DNA of 64,000 nucleotides from Brevibacillus brevis. Its GTDB lineage: Bacteria > Bacillota > Bacilli > Brevibacillales > Brevibacillaceae. This document shows, piece by piece, positions 17,407 to 26,283 of this stretch. The stretch's first letter is position 1. Each line of letters begins with the position of its first letter. The position numbers and the translations under genes are program-made. The stretch is taken from NCBI RefSeq assembly GCF_031583145.1, contig NZ_CP134050.1, positions 1,636,501 to 1,700,500 on the forward strand, given 5' to 3'. The notes below the pieces were generated by a model that ran no database searches, was not told the DNA's origin, and saw nothing but the letters and a program-made list of their open reading frames with translations.

Positions 17407-18117
17407 ATGGCAAGACGACGAACCGCTCGACCTCTGGACTCCGCAACCGAACAAGGACCGAGCCATATTCCGCTCGATCGGGTACGTATCCTGGATACGG
17501 CCTTACGGTTATTGGACGAGATTGGCCTGAAAGAATTAAGCATGCGAAAAATAGCGGACCATTTGCAGGTGAAAACGGCATCTCTCTATTATCATGTGAG
17601 AGACAAGGAAGAATTGATGCAGCTGCTATCCGATCGGATCTGCAGTGAAATGGACTGGCCGGAAACGTCCCTGCCTTGGCAAGAACAGATTTATCTATGG
17701 GCGGGGCAGTTCAGAAAGGTTTTGCTCTCCCATCGGGATGCGGTCGAGTTGTTGAATCAGACGATCGCGATGGGCTACGGGCGGCTCACCCAAATCGAAA
17801 AGCTGTATCAATTGCTCGTATCAGCGGGCTTTTCGGATCCCACTGTTCCGTGGATTGCCTCCATGCTGAAAAATTACGTACAGGGCTTTGTGGCAGAAGA
17901 GGCACACTTGCAGGCAATGGCCAGGAACCATCATGAGTCCTACGAGGAAATGAGCGAACACCATGATCAATTTTTTCGTCAACTCCCGCAGGAACGATTT
18001 CCGAATATGATTCGCCTTGCTTCTTATACGACGAAAACGAATTGGGAGAACGAATTTCGTTTTGGGTTAAGCGTACTGATCGAAGGGTTTTCAACGAAGC
18101 TCATCCAGGGCAAATAA
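17407..18117 (+). CDS. TetR/AcrR family transcriptional regulator
   Basis: 236 residues. The DNA-binding domain is RVRILDTALRLLDEIGLKELSMRKIADHLQVKTASLYYHVRDKEEL; the C-terminal domain resembles TetR_C (tetracycline-repressor-like) ligand domains. ATG 17407 has GGAGGAGG at 17390-17397; eight earlier codons are open but lie inside the ribosome site. Divergent from the VOC gene, with tandem operator-like repeats between. Likely autoregulatory and controlling the VOC gene. Confidence 0.9.
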   Translation: MARRRTARPLDSATEQGPSHIPLDRVRILDTALRLLDEIGLKELSMRKIADHLQVKTASLYYHVRDKEELMQLLSDRICSEMDWPETSLPWQEQIYLWAGQFRKVLLSHRDAVELLNQTIAMGYGRLTQIEKLYQLLVSAGFSDPTVPWIASMLKNYVQGFVAEEAHLQAMARNHHESYEEMSEHHDQFFRQLPQERFPNMIRLASYTTKTNWENEFRFGLSVLIEGFSTKLIQGK

Positions 18118-18182
18118 AGAGCCTCATACAATAAAGCCGCATCGCAGCCTTCAAAAGACGAGGCAAACGGGTGAAAAAGGAA

Positions 18183-18220
18183 AGGTTGCACGGTCCAATG
18201 CGGGCTGTGCAACCTTTTTT
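18183..18220 (+). terminator. Terminator of the TetR gene
   Basis: AGGTTGCAC (18183-18191) pairs with GTGCAACCT (18207-18215), followed by a T-run. Confidence 0.85.
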
Positions 18221-18224
18221 GTAC

Positions 18225-18307
18225 TGATAGGAATTTATAAAAATTCCTATCCAGTATAAGGGCAACCGCGGCTCCGCCAAAAGGCATGGCGTAGCCAGGT
18301 TTTCTAA
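18225..18307 (+). repeat. Two-hairpin interspersed repeat, copy B
   Basis: The cleanest copy. Arms GATAGGAATTT and AAATTCCTATC (11 bp, 4-bp loop) form hairpin 1. Arms GGCTCCGCCA and TGGCGTAGCC (9 of 10 pairs) form hairpin 2, followed by GGTTTTCTAA. It again begins directly after a terminator T-run. Confidence 0.88.
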
Positions 18308-18343
18308 CCTGGATTCAAACGAAGAAGGCGGGTACAAGAGAAA

Positions 18344-19108
18344 TCACAGATGGGAACCCCCGGTGGCATCGATCATTTGCCCCGTCACCCAGCGGCTGTC
18401 TTCGGAAGCCAGAAATGCGACGATATCGGCAATATCATCCGGCTGACCGACCCTGCCCAGTGCAGACATTTCCTTGGCATGCTGCTGGCCTTCGGGCGTG
18501 TGCAGCCAAGAGGCATTGACGTCCGTATCCACGATACCGGGAAGCACGGCATTGACCGTGATGCGGCGCGGACCCAGGAGCGCGGCCAGGTGCAGGGTAA
18601 ACGTGTTGATCGCTCCCTTGGTCAGGTTGTACGACATGATGTGCGGGTAGGCAATCCGTGTCACGCCGGATGAGATATTGATGATCCGGCCCCCGTCCCG
18701 CAAGAGGGGCAGCGTTTGCTGGACCAGAAAGAAAGGCGCCTTGACGTTGACCGCGAAAATTTCGTCGAACGATTCCTCCGTGGTTTCTTCCATGGTTTGC
18801 GAGGTTCCGATCCCGGCGTTGTTGACCAGAATATCGAATCGTCCGTCCGGGGATGTGCGGGAGAGGTCCTCTTGCAGTGCGGCGATGATCTGTCTGACGC
18901 CTGCCACGGATTCGAGCTTGGCTCCGATGGAAAAGGCTTGCCCTCCCTGTGCGGTGATCGACTGGACGACTTCCTCGGCGGCTGTGTGATTGCCCCCGTA
19001 GTGGACAGCGACCCGTGCACCTTCTTTGGCAAGCCGCAGGGCGATACCCTTTCCAATTCCTCTGCTGGCGCCAGTGACCAGTGCGATTTTTCCTTCCAAA
19101 CTCTTCAT
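18344..19108 (-). CDS. SDR family oxidoreductase
   Basis: 254 residues, classical SDR: VTGASRGIGKG cofactor loop, NNAG, catalytic Ser in INISSG, Tyr-Lys in YNLTK, and the family C terminus (WVTGQMIDATGGSHL). ATG 19108 follows AAGGAGTGG; the open frame runs 24 codons further upstream through the promoter. Expression should depend on the MerR protein encoded just upstream, whose stop codon overlaps the unusual promoter at 19149-19180. Confidence 0.9.
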   Translation of the reverse strand: MKSLEGKIALVTGASRGIGKGIALRLAKEGARVAVHYGGNHTAAEEVVQSITAQGGQAFSIGAKLESVAGVRQIIAALQEDLSRTSPDGRFDILVNNAGIGTSQTMEETTEESFDEIFAVNVKAPFFLVQQTLPLLRDGGRIINISSGVTRIAYPHIMSYNLTKGAINTFTLHLAALLGPRRITVNAVLPGIVDTDVNASWLHTPEGQQHAKEMSALGRVGQPDDIADIVAFLASEDSRWVTGQMIDATGGSHL

Positions 19109-19148
19109 ATTTCTCCACTCCTTACAGGTTCGATGTAGGTACACCGAT

Positions 19149-19180
19149 ACTGTAAACCCTCCTGTATAGGGGAGAGTCAA
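19149..19180 (-). promoter_or_regulatory. MerR-type promoter of the SDR gene (20-bp spacer)
   Basis: On the minus strand: TTGACT (19180-19175), a 20-bp spacer with the dyad CTCCCC-TATACA-GGAGGG, and TACAGT (19154-19149). The -35 overlaps the end of the MerR gene, making that MerR the obvious regulator. Confidence 0.8.
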
Positions 19181-20031
19181 GAGGCGGAACTGGCGGAAAT
19201 GTTCTGGACGGGGACAATTAGCTCCGAGCGTCGCATGCGGCCGTACATGTCTTGATCGGGGGTGAGGTACGTCTCGCGGATGGGCTCAGAATCGACGGGG
19301 GCATAACCGTTGGAACTGGCCCAGTCCAAGGCGTCATGAATTGCGGCGCAGTCGCTTGCGTAAGGATCGCAGTCGTGCACGAGGGAGGCGGCGGATTCCA
19401 CTTCCGGCAGGAGACGCACTTTCACACGCGCGCTGTCCGGCAGCTCTCTCGTCAGCGGGATGGCTACCTCCAGCTCCACTCTTTCTTCGTGGTCTTCCTC
19501 GAGGGTGCTGCGATCGTGCCAGAGAATCATCAGGGAGCCATCGGCAGTCTCGCCGTGGGCCTTGACGTATTGCGTAACCTCTTCCAGCAGCACGCACAGC
19601 CGTGTGCGTGGAACGATGTCGCGGATAGACGCTACCAACTGGGGAGGGATGCGGCGGATGGCGACACGGCTATGCCGTGGCCCTTTTTTGCTTTCGTTTT
19701 CGACGCGCCGCAGCCGCTCATTGACTTCTGCAAGCTGTCGCTGGGCGGTGGAGATGGCCTCCAGCAGCTCATGCTTTTTGCTTGCCAGCTGGTCCTTGAC
19801 GACGTGGAGCGAAACATCGTCTTCCAGAAAGGTTTTGATGTCCTCCAGCGTAAAGCCTTGCTCCTTGAAGGCGGCAATTCGCTTGACCGTCAGGAGCTGT
19901 TCTTCGGAGTAATACCGGTATCCGGATTCGGAGTCGACGAAGGCCGGCTTCAGCAATCCGAGCTGATCGTAATAGCGCAATGCCTTGACCGAGGCACCGC
20001 TCAATTTGGAAAAATCGCTGATTCTCAGCAT
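19177..20031 (-). CDS. MerR family regulator with GyrI-like effector domain
   Basis: 284 residues in the BmrR/BltR style: N-terminal HTH (MLRISDFSKLSGASVKALRYYDQLGLLKP, wing SGYRYYSEEQ), a coiled helix (KHELLEAISTAQRQLAEVNERLRRVE) and a C-terminal GyrI-like ligand-binding domain of about 150 residues ending in PIRETYLTP. Likely senses a cationic or bulky small molecule and activates the adjacent SDR gene from the 20-bp-spacer promoter. A purine-rich GGAAAGGA precedes the ATG. Confidence 0.9.
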   Translation of the reverse strand: MLRISDFSKLSGASVKALRYYDQLGLLKPAFVDSESGYRYYSEEQLLTVKRIAAFKEQGFTLEDIKTFLEDDVSLHVVKDQLASKKHELLEAISTAQRQLAEVNERLRRVENESKKGPRHSRVAIRRIPPQLVASIRDIVPRTRLCVLLEEVTQYVKAHGETADGSLMILWHDRSTLEEDHEERVELEVAIPLTRELPDSARVKVRLLPEVESAASLVHDCDPYASDCAAIHDALDWASSNGYAPVDSEPIRETYLTPDQDMYGRMRRSELIVPVQNISASSAS

Positions 20032-20050
20032 GCTGTCCCATTCCTTTCCG

Positions 20051-20653
20051 TTACGGTAGATGACGGTTCTCGCTCATCGCGAGAGCAGGGGAATCGGTAA
20101 GTCCGTCAGCCCGAAACCTGCCCATCACGACCGTGTCGTAGAATTTCCCGTCGGAAAGCATTTTGTCCCGTTTCAAAACGCCTTCCCTTTCAAAGCCGAG
20201 CCGTTGGTACAGCCGGATGGCTTTTTCGTTGGTTGCCAAAACATTCAGGGAAATCTTCGCAATCCCGTTGGTATCCGCCCAGTCGATCGAGGCTTGCAGC
20301 AGATGCTTGCCGATCCCATATCCCCAAAACTCTTGCAGGACGCCTACGCCAAATTCGACTTTGTGCGAGAGTCGCTTCAAGTATATTCCTTCGCATCGGG
20401 AAAAGCCGACGATCCGATCCTCCACGGAGGCGACCAGCAAGAGGTTGCGGGGTTTCTCCGAATCTGTCCGGATGAGCTCAGCGAATGCTGCAGGATCAAG
20501 GAACGCCTCTCCCGGCTCCCGATCCAGATTTTCTGTTTCGCCATCGATTTGCAGCCGGACGTTCGACAATTGTTCGGCGTCTTCCTCGCTTGCCGAGCGA
20601 ATCGTGTATGTGAGTCCGTTTACAGTAATCGGGTGGGCCTCGATGATCATCAT
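20051..20653 (-). CDS. GNAT family N-acetyltransferase
   Basis: 200 residues. The acetyl-CoA binding signature is the segment VEFGVGVLQEFWGYGIGKHLL (Q/RxxGxG/A in QEFWGYGIGK), followed by ISLNVLATNEKAIRLYQRLGFEREG, as in RimI/YhhY-like acetyltransferases. Two ATGs in tandem open the frame after GAGGG. Lies 19 bp upstream of the MerR gene on the same strand and may be co-transcribed. Acceptor unknown. Confidence 0.92.
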   Translation of the reverse strand: MMIIEAHPITVNGLTYTIRSASEEDAEQLSNVRLQIDGETENLDREPGEAFLDPAAFAELIRTDSEKPRNLLLVASVEDRIVGFSRCEGIYLKRLSHKVEFGVGVLQEFWGYGIGKHLLQASIDWADTNGIAKISLNVLATNEKAIRLYQRLGFEREGVLKRDKMLSDGKFYDTVVMGRFRADGLTDSPALAMSENRHLP

Positions 20654-20713
20654 ATCCCTCGTTTCGTCAGTATTGGCGGGAAGGGGAAGGAGGCCGCCGG
20701 GGCTTGGAGCCGC

Positions 20714-21307
20714 TCAAGGCTGCCGTTTGAACGTGATGTGGTCAATGCGGGCGCGGACGAGTGCAATCAGCTGTTCGGCCATATACGAAGCCGAATATTT
20801 GAAATTCGTCTCCGCCCAGTACATGATGACCCCGACTGTAGCCGACATCTGGTAGCTGAGCATGATTTCGTAGTCGATCGGCGGTTCGGTTTTCTCCATT
20901 TCGATGTGCATGTCCCTTCGCATCGACTCCCGCATGACGCTGTTCATCTCATAAACCAGCCCTTTGTCGACGGCGATCAATGCTTGGAAGACGTCCTTGT
21001 GGCCCTCGACATGCTCGAATAGCTGCAGGATGGACGGATACGTCTGCGTCGCCTGCACTTTTTGCATTCCTTTATAAGGGGCGAGGAGCGCTTTTTCAAA
21101 GCCTTTCAGGAAGTCCTCCCGAATCTCGCTCAGCAGCTCTTCCTTGCCGAGGTAATGATTGTAAAAGGTCCCGCGGTTGTAGTCGGCTCTTTGGGCCACA
21201 TCGATCACCGTGACGGAATCGTAGCCCTTCTCCAGTATCAGCGCGACCAATGCCGATTGGAGTGCTTGGCGGGTTCGTTTCGTTCTGCGGTCCAGTTGAT
21301 CATCCAT
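20714..21307 (-). CDS. TetR/AcrR family transcriptional regulator
   Basis: 197 residues. HTH: TRQALQSALVALILEKGYDSVTVIDVAQRADYNRGTFYNHYLGKEEL; the C-terminal half resembles the TetR_C_7/C_8 group. Divergent from the SDR gene at 21585; the 277-bp space carries a perfect 16-bp palindrome and repeated AAGTGAACA motifs, so it is the likely repressor of that SDR gene. Confidence 0.9.
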   Translation of the reverse strand: MDDQLDRRTKRTRQALQSALVALILEKGYDSVTVIDVAQRADYNRGTFYNHYLGKEELLSEIREDFLKGFEKALLAPYKGMQKVQATQTYPSILQLFEHVEGHKDVFQALIAVDKGLVYEMNSVMRESMRRDMHIEMEKTEPPIDYEIMLSYQMSATVGVIMYWAETNFKYSASYMAEQLIALVRARIDHITFKRQP

Positions 21308-21531
21308 GGTCGTGCGTGCCTGCTTTCTATCGAATATCGAATACCTCGATTATAGCGTAACCGATGCCGCAAATCATTCGCGGACAAGTGAACACAAGGG
21401 AGAGATCTGTTCAACATCTTGCCAAATCTGAACGTCGACGCCTAGTGCTGTTGAAAAGTGAACATTTCAAAACGGATTGATGATTGTCCCCAGCGCCGAC
21501 CGAGCGTATGCTGGAGATGTAAGAGGAACGA

Positions 21532-21547
21532 ATAAATCCGGATTTAT
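21532..21547. promoter_or_regulatory. Perfect 16-bp palindrome upstream of the SDR gene
   Basis: ATAAATCCGGATTTAT lies 38 bp before the SDR start codon. A direct repeat AAGTGAACA occurs at about 21388 and 21454 in the same intergenic region. Candidate operator for the divergent TetR regulator. Confidence 0.5.
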
Positions 21548-21584
21548 CGCTCCGAAGAAATGAAACGCAAAGGAGCGAATCAGC

Positions 21585-22352
21585 ATGAGCGATTTCAAAA
21601 CCAAAACAGCTGTCATCACAGGGGCCGCAGGCGGCATCGGCAAAGAACTCGCCCGCCGCATGGCACAGCGGGGCGTCAATCTCGTACTCGTCGATTTGAA
21701 AGAGGAAGCCTTGCAGGCAGTCGTGCAGGAGCTGAATCTAAGCGACGCCAACTCGCTGGCGATTGCGGCTGACGTCTCCAAGGAAGAGGACGTCCAAAAC
21801 TACGTGAACAAAGCCGTCGAGAAATTCGGCAGCATCGATTATTTCGCAAACAACGCAGGCATCGAAGGGCCAATGGGCCTCATCGAAGAGCAAAGCGTAC
21901 AGGCGCTTGACCTGGTGTACAGCGTAAACGTACGCGGCGTGTTCCTCGGTCTGCAAAAAGTCATTCCCGTCATGAAAAAGCAAAAATCGGGGGCGATCGT
22001 CAATACATCGTCGCTGGCAGGTCTGATGGGCGCACCGGAAATGTCGCCGTACATCATGTCCAAGCATGCGGTGATCGGACTGACCCGCGTCGCTGCCAAT
22101 GAACTGGCTGCATTCGGCATTCGCGTCAACGCAGTGCTGCCGGGCACGATCAATACGCGGATGATGCGTCAAATCGAGGCCAACTCCGGACAGGCAGAGG
22201 CGTATGTGGAAGCAAACAAGGCGGCCACTCCGCTGGGACGCTACGGCGAGCCGGAGGAAGTCGCTGCGGTCATGAACTTCCTCTTGTCCGAGGAAGCGTC
22301 TTTCGTGACAGCCTCGCTGTACACCGTCGACGGCGGCATGGTCGGCCAATAA
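21585..22352 (+). CDS. SDR family oxidoreductase
   Basis: 255 residues: ITGAAGGIGKELA cofactor motif, NNAG, NTSSLAGLMG with the catalytic Ser, YIMSK with the Tyr-Lys pair, and C-terminal VTASLYTVDGGMVGQ. This ending is common in 3-oxoacyl-ACP-reductase-like and glucose-dehydrogenase-like SDRs. AAAGGAG lies 11 bp before ATG 21585. Followed by a strong terminator, so monocistronic; the divergent TetR is the probable regulator. Confidence 0.92.
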   Translation: MSDFKTKTAVITGAAGGIGKELARRMAQRGVNLVLVDLKEEALQAVVQELNLSDANSLAIAADVSKEEDVQNYVNKAVEKFGSIDYFANNAGIEGPMGLIEEQSVQALDLVYSVNVRGVFLGLQKVIPVMKKQKSGAIVNTSSLAGLMGAPEMSPYIMSKHAVIGLTRVAANELAAFGIRVNAVLPGTINTRMMRQIEANSGQAEAYVEANKAATPLGRYGEPEEVAAVMNFLLSEEASFVTASLYTVDGGMVGQ

Positions 22353-22395
22353 TCTTGCACAAGCACCGAACCATTTTCTGCGACAAAGCAAATCA

Positions 22396-22432
22396 GGCCG
22401 GGAGCTCCCCCAGAAGAGCTCCCGGCCTTTTT
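22396..22432 (+). terminator. Terminator of the SDR gene
   Basis: GGCCGGGAGCTC (22396-22407) pairs perfectly with GAGCTCCCGGCC (22416-22427), then TTTTT. Confidence 0.92.
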
Positions 22433-22504
22433 GCGTCGATTTTCCAAACGATTCCAATTGTTGTAAAATAGAGCGCAGAAATGGAAGAGGGAGGCCTATT
22501 CATC

Positions 22505-23677
22505 ATGGAGCGGAGTTTGCTGGCAAGGATCATGGATTTTCTCGTCCTGGCTGCGTTTCTTGGAATCGCCGGGTTTCTAGCGTTTTTCTTTACTGCCCTC
22601 TCAGGCGGCGACCGATTCTATTGGTGGCTGATCGCGGTGATCACGGTCGCGGCTGTCTTGTTCGTCGGGATCGGCATCTTTGCGAAGGTCAGGGAACGGC
22701 TGCTCTTCAAAACGGCCATCGGCTTGCTCATTGCCAGCGGTCTTACGGTCGCGGGCTACGAAGGCTTCCAGTACTACGAAGCCAGCATACCGGTCGTCAG
22801 CGAGCAGGATTTCGACTTGCAGGCGTACAAGCCGTTTCGGGAGGGCACGAAGGCAAAAGCGTTGGAGCGGCCGGCGAGCCTGTCGCTTAAACGCGATTTG
22901 CCGAGGCTGGACGGGGCGACAGCGCTTTACCCGCTGTACGCGGCTTTCGCCCAGGCCGTCTATCCGAAAAGTGACTACGACCTGTACTACAGCGAAGTCA
23001 TGGCGAACACGACGCCGGATGCCTACCAAAACTTGATTGACGGCAAAGTGGACATCATTTTCGCAGCCGGTCCGTCCGACGAACAGCTGGAGGCGGCGAA
23101 GGAAAAAGGCGTCGAGCTCAAGCTGACGCCGATCGGCCGGGAAGCATTCGTCTTTTTCGTCAATGCGGCGAATCCGGTAAAAGGGTTGACCACGGAGCAA
23201 ATCCGCGATGTATATGCGGGCCGGATCACCGATTGGGCGGAAGTGGGCGGAAAGCCGGGACCGATCCGCGCCTTTCAACGTCCCAAAAACAGCGGAAGCC
23301 AGACCATGCTGGAGAAGATCATGGGCAGCGAGCCTCCCATGCCGGCGCCCGAAGAGGATATCGCTACGGGCATGGGCGGAATCATCAGCAAAACGGCGGA
23401 CTACAAAAACTACGAGAATGCCATCGGGTATTCCTTTTTGTACTTTGCTACGGAGATGGTCCAAAACGGGAACATCCGCTTGCTGGAAATCGACGGAGTG
23501 ATGCCGGACAAAGATGCGATCCGCAATCGCACGTATCCGTTTGCCGCCGAATTTTACGCGGTGACGGCAGGCAGCGACAATCCAAACGTGGGCCGCTTTC
23601 TCGAATGGATCGTTTCTGCGGAAGGGCAGTCGCTGGTGGAAAAGACCGGATACATCCCGATTGCCGACGGGAAGTGA
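22505..23677 (+). CDS. Membrane-anchored PstS-like substrate-binding protein
   Basis: 390 residues. The N-terminal 95 residues hold three hydrophobic helices (FLVLAAFLGIAGFLAFFFTAL, WWLIAVITVAAVLFVGIGIF, AIGLLIASGLTVAGYEGF). After these comes a periplasmic-binding-protein type 2 domain of the phosphate-binding group: LDGATALYPLYAAFAQ, VDIIFAAGPSDEQ, TDWAEVGG, FQRPKNSGSQTMLEKIMG. It therefore faces outward, tethered by helices rather than a lipoprotein anchor. ATG 22505 follows AGAGGGAGG. No pst permease or ATPase genes are adjacent, so it may sense or scavenge an oxyanion alone. Confidence 0.85.
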   Translation: MERSLLARIMDFLVLAAFLGIAGFLAFFFTALSGGDRFYWWLIAVITVAAVLFVGIGIFAKVRERLLFKTAIGLLIASGLTVAGYEGFQYYEASIPVVSEQDFDLQAYKPFREGTKAKALERPASLSLKRDLPRLDGATALYPLYAAFAQAVYPKSDYDLYYSEVMANTTPDAYQNLIDGKVDIIFAAGPSDEQLEAAKEKGVELKLTPIGREAFVFFVNAANPVKGLTTEQIRDVYAGRITDWAEVGGKPGPIRAFQRPKNSGSQTMLEKIMGSEPPMPAPEEDIATGMGGIISKTADYKNYENAIGYSFLYFATEMVQNGNIRLLEIDGVMPDKDAIRNRTYPFAAEFYAVTAGSDNPNVGRFLEWIVSAEGQSLVEKTGYIPIADGK

Positions 23678-23780
23678 AAAGGGCTGGGCAGCTCCCGCCG
23701 TTTCCGCTGCTCTCCCTAGCCGTCCATGTGCGTTCGTCTGCCCAACTTGCCTGTTCTCGCACTCTCGTTTCTCCCGGGTA

Positions 23781-23809
23781 TTTCAAGTTGCACGCGCCTT
23801 TGCTATGAT
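23781..23809 (+). promoter_or_regulatory. Likely promoter of the two small genes
   Basis: TTTCAA (23781-23786), a 17-bp spacer and TATGAT (23804-23809). Confidence 0.55.
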
Positions 23810-23855
23810 GGGGATCGTACGACATTGACATTGAATCCAAAGGTGGAACAGACGC

Positions 23856-24047
23856 ATGAAGAAGAAAATGGTGCTTGTACTCGATGTGGAAGTAAGCCAG
23901 AGCGCGGATATGCAGACGCTCGCGGACGAGATGGCGAAGGCGATCGGAGCGGTGGACGCGATCGCCCTGCACGAGGTCATCCTGTTTGACAACGACGAAT
24001 CCAGCGCGGACAAATGGGTCGCCAATCTGGAAGCGGGCGCGGAGTAA
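23856..24047 (+). CDS. Small hypothetical protein
   Basis: 63 residues, acidic, starting MKKKMVLVLDVEVSQSADMQ and ending VANLEAGAE. AAAGGTGG lies just upstream of its ATG, and a reasonable promoter precedes it. I do not recognise the family; the pattern (one beta strand, a helix, another strand) suggests a small alpha-beta fold. Only 3 bp separate its stop from the next start, so the two small genes are expressed as a pair. Confidence 0.6.
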   Translation: MKKKMVLVLDVEVSQSADMQTLADEMAKAIGAVDAIALHEVILFDNDESSADKWVANLEAGAE

Positions 24048-24050
24048 GCG

Positions 24051-24266
24051 ATGAAGAAAATCAGCAGCGCCAGTGTTCTGGGCAAAGCCTACTTCCTTTC
24101 CTATCTTCGGCTGGTCATGAAGTCCAGAGGCTTTGATCTGAACCAGGCCGCTACCTATACGCTGCATACGTTTTTTCAGGGGGACCTGTGCGCTTTTGGA
24201 CAGCAGACCTACGAGCATTACCAAAGCGCTCTCGAGGAGCTTCGGGACGCCCCTGGTCCGTATTGA
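24051..24266 (+). CDS. Small hypothetical protein
   Basis: 71 residues, helical, with aromatic-rich KAYFLSYLRLVMKSRGFDLN and TYTLHTFFQGDLCAFGQQTY. Not recognised. Coupled to the preceding small gene (3-bp gap). Its stop codon overlaps the -35 box of htpG, so transcription of the pair runs into the htpG promoter. Confidence 0.6.
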   Translation: MKKISSASVLGKAYFLSYLRLVMKSRGFDLNQAATYTLHTFFQGDLCAFGQQTYEHYQSALEELRDAPGPY

Positions 24267-24291
24267 CAGAAAAAAACAGGACTGCTATAAA
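24263..24291 (+). promoter_or_regulatory. htpG promoter
   Basis: TTGACA (24263-24268), a 17-bp spacer and TATAAA (24286-24291); a vegetative sigma-A type. Confidence 0.85.
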
Positions 24292-24300
24292 AAATAGTGG

Positions 24301-24327
24301 ATAGCACTCTAAGATCGAGAGTGCTAA
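24301..24327 (+). promoter_or_regulatory. CIRCE operator (HrcA site) of htpG
   Basis: Arms ATAGCACTC (24301-24309) and GAGTGCTAA (24319-24327) with exactly 9 bp between. This matches the CIRCE consensus TTAGCACTC-N9-GAGTGCTAA at all but the first base. It overlaps the expected transcription start, as HrcA sites do. Confidence 0.93.
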
Positions 24328-24373
24328 AAATAGGCTTCGCAACGACCTGTCAAGACGGAAGGGAGAGAACCGT

Positions 24374-26254
24374 ATGGAAAAGAAGCAGTTTCAAGCAGAG
24401 TCCAAGCGCCTGCTGGAGATGATGATCAACTCCATCTACACGCAGAAGGAAATTTTCTTGCGCGAGCTGATCTCCAATGCCAGCGACGCGATCGATAAAA
24501 TGTACTATCGCGCGCTTACGGACGACAAGCTGGTGTTTGACAAGGACAACTACTATATCAAGATCATTGCGGATAAAGAAAACCGGACGCTGACCATCCG
24601 CGATACGGGGATCGGGATGACGCAGGACGAGCTGGAAAGCCACCTCGGGGTCATCGCCAAGAGCGGCTCGCTCGCGTTCAAGAAAGAAAACGAAGTAAAA
24701 GAAGGACATACGATCATCGGCCAGTTCGGTGTCGGCTTTTACTCCGCTTTCATGGTAGCCGACGTGGTGACGGTAATCAGCCGGGCTGTCGACAGCGACC
24801 AGGCGTACAAATGGGAATCGACGGGGGCGGACGGCTACACGATCGAGCCCGCCGAAAAGGACCTTGTCGGTACGGACATCATCCTGAAGATCAAGGAAAA
24901 CACCGAGGAAGAGACCTACGACGAATACCTGGACGAGTATCGCCTGAAAGCGATCATCAAAAAGTATTCGGACTTCATCCGCTACCCGATCAAAATGGAC
25001 GTGACGACCAGCAAGCTCAAAGAAGGCAGCGACAGCGAATACGAAGAAGTGACCGAGGAGACGCGCATCAACAGCATGGTGCCGATCTGGAGGAAAAACA
25101 AGAGCGAGCTGACCGACGAAGATTACGAACAGTTCTACCGCGAGAAGCGCTACGGCTTCGACAAGCCGCTGAAGCACATCCACATCAGCGCGGACGGAGC
25201 TGTCGTCTACCAGGCGATTCTCTTCATTCCGGAGAGCATTCCTTTCGACTACTACTCGAAGGAGTACGAAAAAGGCCTGGAGCTGTATGCCAATGGCGTC
25301 CTGATCATGAACAAATGCGCCGATCTGCTCCCGGACTACTTCAGCTTCGTCAAAGGGATGGTCGATTCCGAAAGCCTGTCGCTCAACATTTCGCGGGAGA
25401 TGCTGCAGCATGACCGCCAGCTGAAGCTGATCGCGAAAAACATCGCCAGCAAGATCAAGGGTCAACTGCAAACCATGCTGAAAAACGAGCGGGAGAAGTA
25501 CGAGAAGTTCTACCAATCGTTCGGCAGGCAGCTGAAATTCGGCGTGTACAGCGACTTCGGCATGAACAAGGACGTCCTGCAGGACCTTTTGATGTTCACC
25601 TCCTCCAAAGAGAAAAAGCTCGTCACGCTCGAGGAGTACGTCTCGAGAATGCCGGAGGAGCAAAAATACATTTACTACGCGGCAGGGGAGTCGAACGAGC
25701 GGATCGAAAAGCTGCCGCAAACTGAGCTCGTCCTGGAAAAAGGGTATGAAATCCTGTATTTCACTGAGGATATCGATGAATTTGCCATCAAGATGATCCA
25801 GAAGTACAAGGATAAGGAATTCAAATCCGTCTCCAGCGGCGACCTCGGCATTGAGGCCGACGAAGACAAAAACAGCGCCGATGCGGAAAACGAAGAGAAC
25901 AAAGAGCTCTTCGACTACATGAAAAACCTGCTCGAGGGAAAAGTGAAAAGCGTGCGGGCGTCGAAGCGTCTGAGATCCCATCCCGTATGCTTGTCGACCG
26001 AAGGCGACATCACGATCGAGATGGAGAAAGTCTTGAACGCGATGCCGAACAACCCAAATGTGAAGGCCGACAAGGTGCTGGAGATCAACGTCAATCACAG
26101 CGTGTTCCAGTCGCTGAAAGCAGCCTACACCTCCGACAAGGAAAAGCTCGATCTGTACACGGCCTTGCTGTACAACCAGGCGCTGCTGATCGAAGGCTTG
26201 CCGCTTCAGGATCCGGTCGAATTCACAAACGACATTTGCAAGATCATGGTGTAA
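24374..26254 (+). CDS. htpG: Molecular chaperone HtpG (Hsp90)
   Basis: Bacterial Hsp90, an ATP-driven dimeric cytosolic chaperone. 626 residues, the normal length. GHKL ATPase domain with [25 protein letters not shown] and [15 protein letters not shown]; middle domain with [19 protein letters not shown] and [10 protein letters not shown]-terminal dimerisation domain from about residue 510. ATG 24374 follows GAAGGGAGAG. Heat-shock control by HrcA is expected from the CIRCE element. A strong terminator follows. Confidence 0.97.
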   Translation: MEKKQFQAESKRLLEMMINSIYTQKEIFLRELISNASDAIDKMYYRALTDDKLVFDKDNYYIKIIADKENRTLTIRDTGIGMTQDELESHLGVIAKSGSLAFKKENEVKEGHTIIGQFGVGFYSAFMVADVVTVISRAVDSDQAYKWESTGADGYTIEPAEKDLVGTDIILKIKENTEEETYDEYLDEYRLKAIIKKYSDFIRYPIKMDVTTSKLKEGSDSEYEEVTEETRINSMVPIWRKNKSELTDEDYEQFYREKRYGFDKPLKHIHISADGAVVYQAILFIPESIPFDYYSKEYEKGLELYANGVLIMNKCADLLPDYFSFVKGMVDSESLSLNISREMLQHDRQLKLIAKNIASKIKGQLQTMLKNEREKYEKFYQSFGRQLKFGVYSDFGMNKDVLQDLLMFTSSKEKKLVTLEEYVSRMPEEQKYIYYAAGESNERIEKLPQTELVLEKGYEILYFTEDIDEFAIKMIQKYKDKEFKSVSSGDLGIEADEDKNSADAENEENKELFDYMKNLLEGKVKSVRASKRLRSHPVCLSTEGDITIEMEKVLNAMPNNPNVKADKVLEINVNHSVFQSLKAAYTSDKEKLDLYTALLYNQALLIEGLPLQDPVEFTNDICKIMV

Positions 26255-26283
26255 GCCAGCCTGCCAGGAAACGGCAGTTATTG

